Source: Turneriella sp. (GTDB taxonomy: Bacteria > Spirochaetota > Leptospiria > Turneriellales > Turneriellaceae). Taken from it: a stretch of 52,533 nt of DNA. The stretch lies in NCBI GenBank assembly GCA_019186965.1, contig JABARV010000026.1, forward strand, positions 1-52,533. The letters run 5' to 3'. Both the position numbers and the translations under genes were made by a program. Shown here one piece after another: positions 33,009 to 40,142 of this stretch; position 1 is the first letter of the stretch; every line of letters starts with the position of its first letter. The notes under the pieces are model-generated. The model was not told the origin of the DNA and did not search any database. It saw only the letters and a program-made list of their open reading frames with translations.

Positions 33009-33083
33009 ATGGCACAGGAATCATCGTTTGATATTGTTTCAGAAACCAACTGGCAGGAGCTCACCAACGCCATCGACCAGGCG
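33009..33083 (+). pseudogene. yajQ 5' fragment, copy 1
   Basis: The first 75 bases of this frame encode MAQESSFDIVSETNWQELTN and four more residues, like the start of the intact yajQ at 34940, with a few base changes. The match then stops and the frame continues into unrelated sequence to 33236. The first 44 bases are identical to copy 2 at 34469. The stretch 33084-33161 holds a TAACCACGGATAAACACCGA repeat-like segment. Confidence 0.85.
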
Positions 33084-33161
33084 TGCTCAATCAGCGGCGA
33101 AGAAGAAAAAATAACCACGGATAAACACCGATTTACACGGATGGTTTTGTTGCAGGTTGGC

Positions 33162-33233
33162 TTAGTTTTCTTTTATGAGCCGGATAAATTCCTGTGCGGT
33201 GATGATGGGTATATTCTGAAAACGTTTGAGAGT
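33162..33233 (-). pseudogene. C-terminal remnant of a PIN-domain toxin
   Basis: Minus-strand translation gives TLKRFQNIPIITAQEFIRLI plus KEN and a stop, which is the usual C-terminal pattern of VapC toxins (L-x-x-F-x-x-IPIITPxEF). Only ~24 codons remain; it lies between yajQ fragment 1 and a hairpin. Confidence 0.5.
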
Positions 33234-33235
33234 TA

Positions 33236-33276
33236 GCAGGGTGTTGAAAAATGCCGTGCTCGGCTCAACACCCTGC
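33236..33276. repeat. 12-bp stem hairpin, repeated in part at 49715
   Basis: GCAGGGTGTTGA (33236-33247) pairs perfectly with TCAACACCCTGC (33265-33276), with an inner GCCG/CGGC pair. Bases 33258-33276 recur in reverse complement at 49715-49733. It may be a miniature element or part of an IS end. Confidence 0.6.
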
Positions 33277-33350
33277 GTGAAAATTAAGGAAGATTATGAA
33301 AGCATGTGATTTTTCTTGAGGGCTCAAACATACCGGTTTACGAGCTGCCT

Positions 33351-34436
33351 ATGCACCGCCGTTTGAGAGTATTCATTTTTCTTGTTTTCGCTGTCCTGTA
33401 CACCGCTCCATGGCAGCAAAGCCTGTGGGCGGCGTCGCTCAAGAAAGTATTGATTCTGGATTTTAAAAATCTCGATAAAAATCCCAATTACGATTACTTA
33501 GAAACGAGCATCACCGATGCGGTGCGCACTAATTTACAAGAGAAGTTTGCGTTCAACGAGATGCCGCAATCGAAGTGGCAGAGTTTGGCGAAAGATAATT
33601 TTTTCTTGTGGGCAGAGGATAACTATTCGCGTAGCGTCGGCCTTAACTTGGGTGTGCGCGCAAAGCAAGACATTGTCGTTGGTGGCTATTACCAAGCGGT
33701 GCGCAACGCCTACGGCCGCTATATTGTGCGCGCGCATGTTTTTGTTCTCGATGTGGGTAAACGCAAAATTGTCACCGAGTTTAGCATCGACATGCCCGCC
33801 GATGCCACACTTTTTGATAGCGTCGAAAAGCTGGCGACGCGTGTTGTTAAAGAAGCAAAAGCGGTGCTGCCGAACAAAGGCGACGTGGATTTTTCAAACA
33901 TCGAAGAAGACGTAGGGCCGCATGAAATTGGCATTTTGGGAGGCATTTCGCCTGTCTCTCTACCCGATGCGTTTACGGGCGACTACGCGACAACGACCAA
34001 GCTCAACAATAAAGATGTGCCGCAGACGATCGGTGTCTATGGCAGCTACCGCTACCACGATCTTTTTCTCAACCGACTTACCTTCGACATCACCGGCGGA
34101 GCGCAGTTTGGTTCAACCAACCTGCAGGTGGCGAATGACGTGAAGAAAGCGAAACTTTCTGTCACAGACTATTCGATCGCAAGTCACATCGGTTACAGAT
34201 TGGAGTTTTGGCGTTTTGGTTTCATGCCACTTGTCGGCGGGGGTTTTTCCCTGGCGAGCCTTACGTTGGACTATTCGGCACTTTCGAGCCTACCAGTCGA
34301 CACGGCGGGCAGAGCCGGAATTACATCGCCGCACTCGACGCATCGACAGGCGGTGTGGCGGAGTATTGATCTCCTTACTTTGTTCCAAAGTCAATTTCCA
34401 CCCAAGAAAACAAATTTCTCGTTGCCACGGGCTTAA
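33351..34436 (+). pseudogene. CsgG/TolB-N-like outer-membrane protein, 3' end replaced
   Basis: The start at ATG 33351 gives a signal peptide (VFIFLVFAVLYTAPWQQS). Residues ~30-190 look like a periplasmic CsgG/FlgO/TolB-N-type domain (KVLILDFKNLDKNPNYDYLE, ITDAVRTNLQEKF, AKQDIVVGGYYQ). Then beta strands with aromatic residues (IGVYGSYRYHDLFLNRLTF, HIGYRLEFWRFGFMPLVGGG) suggest a membrane barrel. From about 34300 the frame is foreign: another frame there encodes RNYIAALDASTG, a delta-60 beta-propeller repeat. The last codons and stop lie in a palindromic repeat shared with 34863-34983. So the native C-terminus, with the last strands, has been lost. Function unknown. Confidence 0.65.
34304..34370 (+). 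pseudogene. Delta-60 beta-propeller repeat fragment
   Basis: In the frame of 34304 the sequence reads GGQSRNYIAALDASTGGV then AEY and TGA. This matches the well-known delta-60 repeat unit (G-G-x-x-R-N-x-I-A-A-L-D-A-x-T-G). Only one unit is left, spliced onto the end of the CsgG-like gene. Confidence 0.5.
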
Positions 34437-34511
34437 GCCCGTGGCAACGAGTCCAACGAGGAAAAGAATGGCACAGGAATCATCGTTTGATATTGTTTCA
34501 GAAACCAACTG
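34391..34511 (+). repeat. 121-bp direct repeat, copy 1: palindromic leader plus yajQ 5' end
   Basis: Matches 34863-34983 at 117 of 121 positions. It contains a perfect 34-bp palindrome (34418-34451, arms ending CGGGCTT/AAGCCCG) and, from 34469, the first 43 bases of a yajQ reading frame (MAQESSFDIVSETN), which a TGA soon ends. The palindrome resembles REP elements of the GCCACGGGCTTAAGCCCGTGGC type. Confidence 0.85.
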
Positions 34512-34521
34512 ATGGAGAGAA

Positions 34522-34806
34522 ATGAAAAGGAGACGTTTTGTAAAAGGTTTACAAAATCTGTCGGAACATAAGAAAGTAGTTGATCAATATTTTGTTTTTG
34601 ATAATTCGGTAATGCCGCCGCTTGAAAGAACGCCCATTACAGGGTCAGAAAAATCCCGGCAACTAAAGCTACTTACACACGAAAAAATGATTCCTACAGC
34701 ACAGAGTGTGCGTTTAAAAATACGAAAGGACTTATCCGCAAAGTTTTTTGGGAATAGCAGAATTTGCCCCATGGATGCCACCTGGGCCGTAAATTCTCCC
34801 TTGTAA
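34522..34806 (+). CDS. Hypothetical small protein between yajQ repeats
   Basis: The product would have 94 residues, with GGAGAG three bases before the ATG. It is basic (MKRRRFVKGLQNLSEHKKVV) with no recognised domain, no signal peptide, and a C-terminal NSRICPMDATWAVNSPL. The Shine-Dalgarno is the best support. It lies between the two 121-bp repeats, so it may be part of inserted DNA. It could equally be a fragment or spurious. Confidence 0.3.
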   Translation: MKRRRFVKGLQNLSEHKKVVDQYFVFDNSVMPPLERTPITGSEKSRQLKLLTHEKMIPTAQSVRLKIRKDLSAKFFGNSRICPMDATWAVNSPL

Positions 34807-34862
34807 AGCCAGATTTTGGATGTAACGTTCTTAAAATCCAGCGACAATCACTTCGGAACGCT

Positions 34863-34983
34863 TCAATTTCCACCCAAGAAAACAAATTTCTCGTTGCCAC
34901 GGGCTTAAGCCCGTGGCAACGAGTCCAACGAGGAAAATAATGGCACAAGATTCGTCGTTTGATATTGTTTCAGAAACCAACTG
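34863..34983 (+). repeat. 121-bp direct repeat, copy 2: leader and start of intact yajQ
   Basis: Second copy, 472 bp from the first. Its 34-bp palindrome (34890-34923) ends 16 bp before the yajQ ATG at 34940 and would form a strong hairpin in the yajQ mRNA leader. Four bases differ from copy 1, three of them in the coding part. Confidence 0.85.
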
Positions 34984-35431
34984 GCAGGAACTCACCAACG
35001 CCATCGACCAAGCGCAGCGTGAAATCGCCAACCGCTTCGATTTCAAGGGCACTCAAGTTGCGGTGACGCTTGAAAATAAAGAAATGGTGCTTATCGCCGA
35101 CGACGAAGGTAAGCTCAAACAGCTCAAAGACGTGGTGGAGTCGAAGCTCATCAAACGCGGCATTCAGTTGAAGTCGGTCGATTACCAAAAAATGGAGTCG
35201 GCGTTCGGTGGCAACGTGCGGCAAAAAGCAACTTTTGTAAACGGGATTGCGCAAGAGCACGCAAAGAAAATCAACGTCCTCATCCGCGACTCCAAGCTCA
35301 AGGTGCGCTCGCAGGTCGAAGGCGACAAAATGCGCGTGACCGGCAAGTCGAAGGACGATTTACAAGCAGTGATGAAGCTCTTGAATGGGGCGGATTTACC
35401 AATACCGTTGCAATATACGAATTACCGATGA
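34940..35431 (+). CDS. yajQ: YajQ family nucleotide-binding protein
   Basis: The product has 163 residues, the exact usual length of YajQ (DUF520). Hallmarks are ETNWQELTNAIDQAQREIAN, NRFDFKGTQ, KRGIQLKSVDYQKMESA, GNVRQKATFVNGI and the C-terminal GADLPIPLQYTNYR. Family members bind nucleotides, in some species cyclic-di-GMP, and have been linked to virulence and phage development. The start follows the conserved N-terminus MAQDSS. Two broken copies of its 5' end lie within 2 kb upstream, and a 34-bp palindrome stands in its leader. An orphan antitoxin gene converges on it. Function class sure. Confidence 0.93.
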   Translation: MAQDSSFDIVSETNWQELTNAIDQAQREIANRFDFKGTQVAVTLENKEMVLIADDEGKLKQLKDVVESKLIKRGIQLKSVDYQKMESAFGGNVRQKATFVNGIAQEHAKKINVLIRDSKLKVRSQVEGDKMRVTGKSKDDLQAVMKLLNGADLPIPLQYTNYR

Positions 35432-35434
35432 ATG

Positions 35435-35515
35435 GGTAAAATTTTGCATTCGTGCAAAAATTCTTTCATACTTGCCGTTTCTAAATCAAAAGTGATTCTG
35501 TCGCGGCTGCTTAGC
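35435..35515 (-). pseudogene. VapC-like toxin remnant
   Basis: Minus-strand translation reads SSRDRITFDLETASMKEFLH then ECKILPI, which resembles the middle part of PIN toxins paired with Phd antitoxins (...GRISFDL...W...A...LLPL). Start and catalytic ends are missing; it overlaps the end of the antitoxin gene in another frame and runs into yajQ. Confidence 0.45.
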
Positions 35516-35728
35516 ATCCCACTTGCGCCCACTTGAAAATATATTGCCGCGAATTTTAATTTTGCCCTTCAAAGAGCCGTATAATTTATTACGCTCCTCA
35601 AAATTAGATTTTATAGGTATAACTTTGGCTACAGGCTTATTGTGTTTCAAAATAATAATGCCCCTATCATCGAGACTACCAACAAGCTTTAAGCATTGTG
35701 CCTTAAATTTACTAATTGGTATTTCCAT
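35486..35728 (-). CDS. Orphan Phd/YefM-type antitoxin
   Basis: The product has 80 residues from ATG 35728. MEIPISKFKAQCLKLVGSLD and ILKHNKPVAKVIPI follow the Phd/YefM DNA-binding domain. The tail LYGSLKGKIKIRGNIFSSGR then KWDA is typical for antitoxins of PIN toxins; the last residues (KQPRQNHF) are read through the start of the toxin remnant. The toxin itself is mostly deleted. It is divergent from argJ, and TATAAT (35739-35744) lies in the shared gap. An orphan antitoxin may still repress or protect against related toxins. Confidence 0.7.
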   Translation of the reverse strand: MEIPISKFKAQCLKLVGSLDDRGIIILKHNKPVAKVIPIKSNFEERNKLYGSLKGKIKIRGNIFSSGRKWDAKQPRQNHF

Positions 35729-35743
35729 AAACACCGTATATAA

Positions 35744-35772
35744 TAGACATTTATATTGACCATTATTATATT
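35744..35772 (+). promoter_or_regulatory. argJ promoter, leaderless geometry
   Basis: TAGACA (35744-35749), 17-bp spacer, TATATT (35767-35772), then 6 nt to the GTG start at 35779. Confidence 0.6.
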
Positions 35773-35778
35773 AGAGCC

Positions 35779-36957
35779 GTGAGAAATCTTTCTGTGGGCG
35801 AAAATTTTAAGTCAAAGCCCCTTATCGACATCCCCAAAGGCTACCGCACTTATGTCGCCAACGCAGGCATCAAAGATAAGACGCTCGATTTAGGCGTGGT
35901 TGTTTCCGACGTTACGGCCAATGCAGCGGCGATGTTCACTTCAAATAAAGTGAAAGGTAACCCCGTGCAAGTGGGCATTAAGCACATCAAAGGCGGCAAA
36001 GTGCGCGCGGTGGTAGTGAATTCCAAAAACTCCAACGTGGCCACCGGCAAAGTGGGGTACGATGACTGCGTGCGTGTTTGTAAAAAAGCGGCGCATGAAC
36101 TTAACGTTCCTGTTACACAAATTTTTCCTTCATCCACCGGTGTCATTGGCCGGCGCTTACCTGCGGATAAAATCATCGACGCGTTGGATTCGCTTTCTGC
36201 AAAACTGATTGATGTCGATTTCGCTGGTTTTGCCGAGGCAATCATGACCACCGACACATTCCCCAAATACGCCTCGCGTAAAATTGGAAACGCCACCCTC
36301 GTCGGTGTCGCGAAAGGTTCGGGGATGATCGAGCCCAACATGGCGACGATGCTTTCGTATTTTTTCACCGATGCAGAAATACCTGCGGCGAGCCTTAAAA
36401 CCATCCTCAAGCGCGTCGTCGAGCCCACGTACAACTCGCTCTCGATTGATAGCGACATGTCCACCTCGGACACGGTGATGGTGATGGCCAACGGCGTTCA
36501 AGGCAAAGTTCCGCTCGCCGCGTTTGAAAAAGCGTTCCGCGAAATTGCCACAGAACTCACGCGCATGCTCGCACGCGACGGCGAGGGCGCGACGAAACTT
36601 TTTACGGTGACAGTAAAAAACGCCGCCACCGAGCGCGACGCGAAAGCGGTGGGTAAGAGCATCATCAACTCACCGCTTGTCAAAACCGCCATCTACAAAG
36701 GCGATCCTAACTGGGGGCGTATTTTCATGGCAGTGGGAAAAACTCCGGGTGTGAAAGTCGAACCACAAAAAATTAAAATCCGTTGGGGGGGGAAATCCTA
36801 CTCGAACGACGAATTGCCTGCGCTCTCCGAGTACCTCAAGGCGAACGAAGAACTGGAGCTTGAGGTATCGCTGGGTAGCGGCACTAAATCGTGGACGGTG
36901 TACGGCTGCGATCTCACCGAAGCGTACGTACGGATTAACGCGTATTACACGACATAA
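35779..36957 (+). CDS. argJ: Bifunctional ornithine acetyltransferase / N-acetylglutamate synthase
   Basis: The product has 392 residues. ArgJ transfers acetyl from N-acetylornithine to glutamate in the arginine pathway, or makes N-acetylglutamate from acetyl-CoA. It self-cleaves into two chains before a conserved Thr; the site KGSGMIEPNMATMLSYFFTD is present. Other marks: KVRAVVVNSKNSNVATG, QIFPSSTGVIG and NDPNWGRI-like KGDPNWGRIFMAVG. The start is GTG at 35779 with no Shine-Dalgarno and a promoter whose -10 ends 6 nt before it. No other arg gene is in the window; the gene stands alone between an orphan antitoxin and a PRTase regulator. Confidence 0.96.
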   Translation: MRNLSVGENFKSKPLIDIPKGYRTYVANAGIKDKTLDLGVVVSDVTANAAAMFTSNKVKGNPVQVGIKHIKGGKVRAVVVNSKNSNVATGKVGYDDCVRVCKKAAHELNVPVTQIFPSSTGVIGRRLPADKIIDALDSLSAKLIDVDFAGFAEAIMTTDTFPKYASRKIGNATLVGVAKGSGMIEPNMATMLSYFFTDAEIPAASLKTILKRVVEPTYNSLSIDSDMSTSDTVMVMANGVQGKVPLAAFEKAFREIATELTRMLARDGEGATKLFTVTVKNAATERDAKAVGKSIINSPLVKTAIYKGDPNWGRIFMAVGKTPGVKVEPQKIKIRWGGKSYSNDELPALSEYLKANEELELEVSLGSGTKSWTVYGCDLTEAYVRINAYYTT

Positions 36958-36995
36958 CTGGAACCCACACAGGCATTTTGTGTTCTCCTAATCAA

Positions 36996-37041
36996 AATAT
37001 AGTTTACAGTTTATAGTTTACTATAAACTGTAAACTATATT
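36996..37041. promoter_or_regulatory. 46-bp palindromic operator before PRTase gene
   Basis: Two perfect 22-bp arms (36996-37017 and 37020-37041, arms starting AATATAGTTTACAGTTTATA) with a 2-bp spacer, ending on the base before the ATG. Inside, GTTTA recurs, so several half-sites are possible. A TAAACT -10-like box (37031-37036) lies within it, 5 nt from the ATG. Binding of a regulator would close the promoter; the RNA could also fold. Confidence 0.8.
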
Positions 37042-38031
37042 ATGCCTAAAAGCGCAACGGGTGATAAAATTATTGAGCTACTGAAAAGTCGTTCGATGCG
37101 GCCTGCTGATTTAGCCACGCAACTACAGATTTCGCCACAAGCACTCCACCGCCAGTTGCTAAAGCTCGTTGCGTCTCAAAAAATTGAGAAATTGGGTACG
37201 CCGCCTCGCGTTTTTTATAAGCTCGCACAGACACCGACAAAAAAGACTCCGCCAACCAATTACGACACTCATATAGCTTCTTTCATAGAAAAAGAATTTG
37301 CATACCTCGATGCGACCGGTCGCTACAACACAGGCATAGCGGCATTCGAAAAATGGACGCACACGATAGGCCAATATAAAGCGCGGCAAAGCTTGGCGGC
37401 GGCGTACGTACGCACGCGTACCGAGACACTCAACCACTTTACCGACGGCTATATTTCGGGGCGCCATAAACTCAAAAATACATTTACCGACTTTTATCTT
37501 GAAGACGCTTTCTTTCAAGATTTTTATAGTATCCCTCAATTCGGGAAAACTCGAATCGGTTGCCTTTTGACGATGGGCAAAAGCGGGCAATACTTACCTG
37601 CGATTGAAGAATTGGCGCAAAGCGGCAAAGGTATTGTTGAAAAAATTATCAAACGGTATTCAATCGAGTCGGTTGCTTTTTTACCGCATTCGATTCCACG
37701 AAAATTGGCGTTTCTACACGAGTACGCTCGGCTTATTGATTTACAGATACCGACGGTGCGTATTGTTAAAGCTTTTGGCGGCGGCATACCAGTTGCTCAA
37801 AAGACGCTAACAAAACTCCAAGAGCGTATTGATAATGCCGAACATACAATTTTTATCCACGAGAAGAAAATTTCTTATCAATCTATTTTGCTTATCGACG
37901 ACGCCGTCGGTTCAGGCGCCACTATCAACATGACTGCAAAAAAATTACGGCAAGAATTTAATATTCAAAAAATTTATGCCTTCGCTATTGCCGGTAGCTA
38001 TAAAGGCTTCGAGGTGATTGCCGAAATTTAA
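37042..38031 (+). CDS. Winged-helix / ComF-like phosphoribosyltransferase protein
   Basis: The product has 329 residues. N-terminal ~65 residues form a winged helix (KIIELLKSRSMRPADLATQL, SPQALHRQLLKLVASQKIEK). A middle helical region of about 100 residues is not recognised. The C-terminal ~160 residues resemble ComF-type phosphoribosyltransferases: VAFLPHSIPRKLAFLHEYAR, PVAQKTLTKLQERIDNA, and the PRPP loop ILLIDDAVGSGATINMTAKK. It could be a one-piece sensor that binds DNA at its own 46-bp operator and responds to PRPP, a nucleotide or nucleobase, as with PurR. Its role may instead be in DNA uptake or conflict. It is not part of an operon. Domain order firm, role inferred. Confidence 0.8.
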   Translation: MPKSATGDKIIELLKSRSMRPADLATQLQISPQALHRQLLKLVASQKIEKLGTPPRVFYKLAQTPTKKTPPTNYDTHIASFIEKEFAYLDATGRYNTGIAAFEKWTHTIGQYKARQSLAAAYVRTRTETLNHFTDGYISGRHKLKNTFTDFYLEDAFFQDFYSIPQFGKTRIGCLLTMGKSGQYLPAIEELAQSGKGIVEKIIKRYSIESVAFLPHSIPRKLAFLHEYARLIDLQIPTVRIVKAFGGGIPVAQKTLTKLQERIDNAEHTIFIHEKKISYQSILLIDDAVGSGATINMTAKKLRQEFNIQKIYAFAIAGSYKGFEVIAEI

Positions 38032-38079
38032 GAAACCGGCGCCTCTCTAAAAAAAGACAATTTATGCCGATACTAAAGT

Positions 38080-39153
38080 GTGAAGCTGTGCCGCGCTTTC
38101 TGTATTCTTATTTTCGCCTACACTACGCTATACGGTACTTCGGTGCGCACTCTTGCCCGCGTTGACCGTATCGACCCCGTGACCCAAATTGCTGAAATCG
38201 ATTGCCGCGAAGCCCTCGACCTTGCCGCTACGTACAAAATTTTGAACGAACGGGGCGAGCGCATCGGTGATGCCACGCAGCTAAAAAAAATCGCTTCTAC
38301 GCGTTACGCATTCACGTTTCAAAGCAAGCGGCGCACTCTCATCGTCGGTCGCCGTATTGTACTTGAGGTGGCAGCGGATAATTTTAGCTCTTTGTCGGAT
38401 CGCCCCCGTTTGCCGAAAGAAGCGCGTATCGGTTACAAGTTACGCGACGGCGTTGCGATGCAGTACATCCCCGAAGGACTTTTTATTTTAGGAAGTGCTG
38501 ATACAAATGCTCTCCACTTTATTCCAGAAAAATACAACGGACGTACCGGAAACAAAATCGACGTTGGTAGTTTCTTTATCGATAAGCACGAGGTAACAGT
38601 AGGGCAGTACCGCCGCTACCTTGAAGAGGTGCGGCAGCGTATTCCCGATACTCTCAAAGATGTGCAGGCAGATTTACCCCTAACGCATGTAACTTACCGT
38701 GAAGCGGAATCTTATTGTGCATGGACAGGAAAAAGACTCCCCACGGAATTAGAGTGGGAAAAAGCCGCCCGTGGTTCGCAAATACAAACTGTACAAGACG
38801 AAACATATGCAACCGCGAATAGCTTTCCCGTTGATGAAGATAAGGCATCGTCGCTCTGTGTCACCTCTGAAAATAGCAACGCAGCGTTACCCGTCGATCG
38901 CTTGCGTGATGCCAACGCGTACGGACTTGTCGGCATGTGTGGGAACGCCGCCGAATGGACGCAAAGTTGGCTTTTGCCATACCGAGGCAACACTAACCAC
39001 GATATGCGTTTTGGCAAAAGGTACAAAGTTATCCGTGGTGGTTCGTTTGAACACCCGCTCTCTCTCGCTAAAAGTTATGTACGTTTAGCGGGAGGAATCC
39101 CCAGTTTAGCAACTGACAAGCGTGCGGGTTTTCGGTGTGCTCGTTCAGAGTAA
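38080..39153 (+). CDS. Exported FGE/SUMF1-fold protein, probably non-catalytic
   Basis: The product has 357 residues from GTG 38080. Signal peptide (LCRAFCILIFAYTTLYG), then ~110 residues of unknown type, then an FGE-sulfatase domain: FFIDKHEVTVGQYRRYLEEV, THVTYREAESYCAWTGKRLP, TELEWEKAARG, GLVGMCGNAAEWTQSW, KVIRGGSFEHP and the end RAGFRCARSE. True formylglycine-generating enzymes need two reactive Cys near the C-terminus; here only the Cys of GFRC is kept, so ligand binding rather than sulfatase activation is likely. Such domains are common in secreted binding proteins. No sulfatase gene is near. The 444 bp downstream hold a transposase remnant. Confidence 0.85.
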   Translation: MKLCRAFCILIFAYTTLYGTSVRTLARVDRIDPVTQIAEIDCREALDLAATYKILNERGERIGDATQLKKIASTRYAFTFQSKRRTLIVGRRIVLEVAADNFSSLSDRPRLPKEARIGYKLRDGVAMQYIPEGLFILGSADTNALHFIPEKYNGRTGNKIDVGSFFIDKHEVTVGQYRRYLEEVRQRIPDTLKDVQADLPLTHVTYREAESYCAWTGKRLPTELEWEKAARGSQIQTVQDETYATANSFPVDEDKASSLCVTSENSNAALPVDRLRDANAYGLVGMCGNAAEWTQSWLLPYRGNTNHDMRFGKRYKVIRGGSFEHPLSLAKSYVRLAGGIPSLATDKRAGFRCARSE

Positions 39154-39240
39154 TCGCTTGGGGAATTTATGGGTGTGACTCGCAATCGCCGTGTGAGCGT
39201 GGATAATAGGGCCAGGCTCCTTCGGAGGCCAGGCCACCCC
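39154..39240. other. Intergenic stretch with GC-rich inverted motif
   Basis: Between the FGE-like gene and the transposase remnant there is a GC-rich segment at about 39210-39235 (GGCCAGGCTCC, TTC, GGAGGCCAGGCC), a partial hairpin. No reading frame or promoter is convincing here. Confidence 0.3.
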
Positions 39241-39243
39241 TCA

Positions 39244-39480
39244 ATGAAAGAACAGGGTGTGCTTTTCGCGGAGCAATTTGTGAATTTCGTAAACGCAACG
39301 TCGAACACTTGGCTCTCTTTTTTCATCGACTGTGCAAAAGGCTGAAAAAGTGGGATTGCTGCAAGAGAGCGCAGCGATTGAAAGGACGTTGAAAGAGCAT
39401 CCCAACTTGAAAGGCGATGAGCGTATCAACACCACTGACCCTGACAGATGCTTGATGCAAAACGGAACCGGCAAATGAAA
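39244..39480 (+). pseudogene. IS1182-like transposase remnant
   Basis: Two short frames: MKEQGVLFAEQFVNFVNATS from 39244 and, in another frame, LLQESAAIERTLKEHPNLKG then DERINTTDPDRCLM. The TDPDxxLM motif is typical of IS1182/DDE_Tnp_1 transposases just before the catalytic core. Both frames end at stops and the rest is missing, so the gene is a frame-shifted fragment. Confidence 0.4.
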
Positions 39481-39597
39481 CTCCAAGCGGCCACCGTGTA
39501 GTTAACAAAGGCGAGAAATGTTCCGGCTGCCACTGGGGCGGAATGCGCCGCCAAACCGGTTCCAGCCTGGCTACTCTTGGGACGCACACCGCGTGCA

Positions 39598-40142
39598 GTG
39601 CTTTATATTACACTTCTTTCTTCTTTGATACTCTGGTTTATATTTTTTTCGATAGCAAATCCATTGTATTATTTTCAGCGGCTCGAAGTGATGGGGGGAA
39701 ATAGTCTGCGCGACACACTTTTTGTGACTATACCCAAAGATAAAATACCTCTTGACGAAAATTGCGTGTATATCGTCAATCCATCCGACGTGCGGGGCGT
39801 GAGCTCGGTCGAACTACTCGACAAAAAAAGTGCCCTTGCGCAACCGCGTCTCTACTTGCTCGACCTCAAAGTGGTCGAAGAAAATTATGCACTCTTAAGC
39901 TTAAAAAACGAAGTGGGATTGCCCCTTTTCAGCGACGCGGCGCGCGCATACGCTGCCGCTGAAGTTGAGTATGCAAAAAAATCCAGCAAGCGCTTTTGCA
40001 AAAGAAGTCGATCTGCCTTGTCGCAAACTTTGACAAAATGCCCGATACAGAAAATAAACCTTACTCGCGCGCACGGCGTATTTTAGATGCACGTAAAAAA
40101 ATGCGGCTTGAAACGAAGGTGATTCAATTGCCTTCGGTATAG
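39598..40142 (+). pseudogene. Hypothetical membrane-anchored protein with A7 frameshift
   Basis: From GTG 39598 the product has one N-terminal helix (ITLLSSLILWFIFFSIANPL) and a soluble domain (KDKIPLDENCVYIVNPSDVR, PRLYLLDLKVVEENYALLSL). The zero frame ends at 40086. At 39975-39981 there is an A7 tract in the phase gcA AAA AAA T. After a -1 shift the frame continues as KIQQALLQKKSICLVANFDK, then MPDTENKPYSRARRILDARK to a TAG at 40140, a more protein-like sequence that overlaps the end of kdpE. So the gene is either frameshifted, slippage-expressed, or a base is missing. No family recognised. Its 5' part abuts the transposase remnant, so the true start may be lost. Confidence 0.5.

Noticed and set aside
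38080..39153. True sulfatase-activating enzyme
   Set aside because: The two reactive cysteines required for formylglycine generation are not both present and no sulfatase gene is near.
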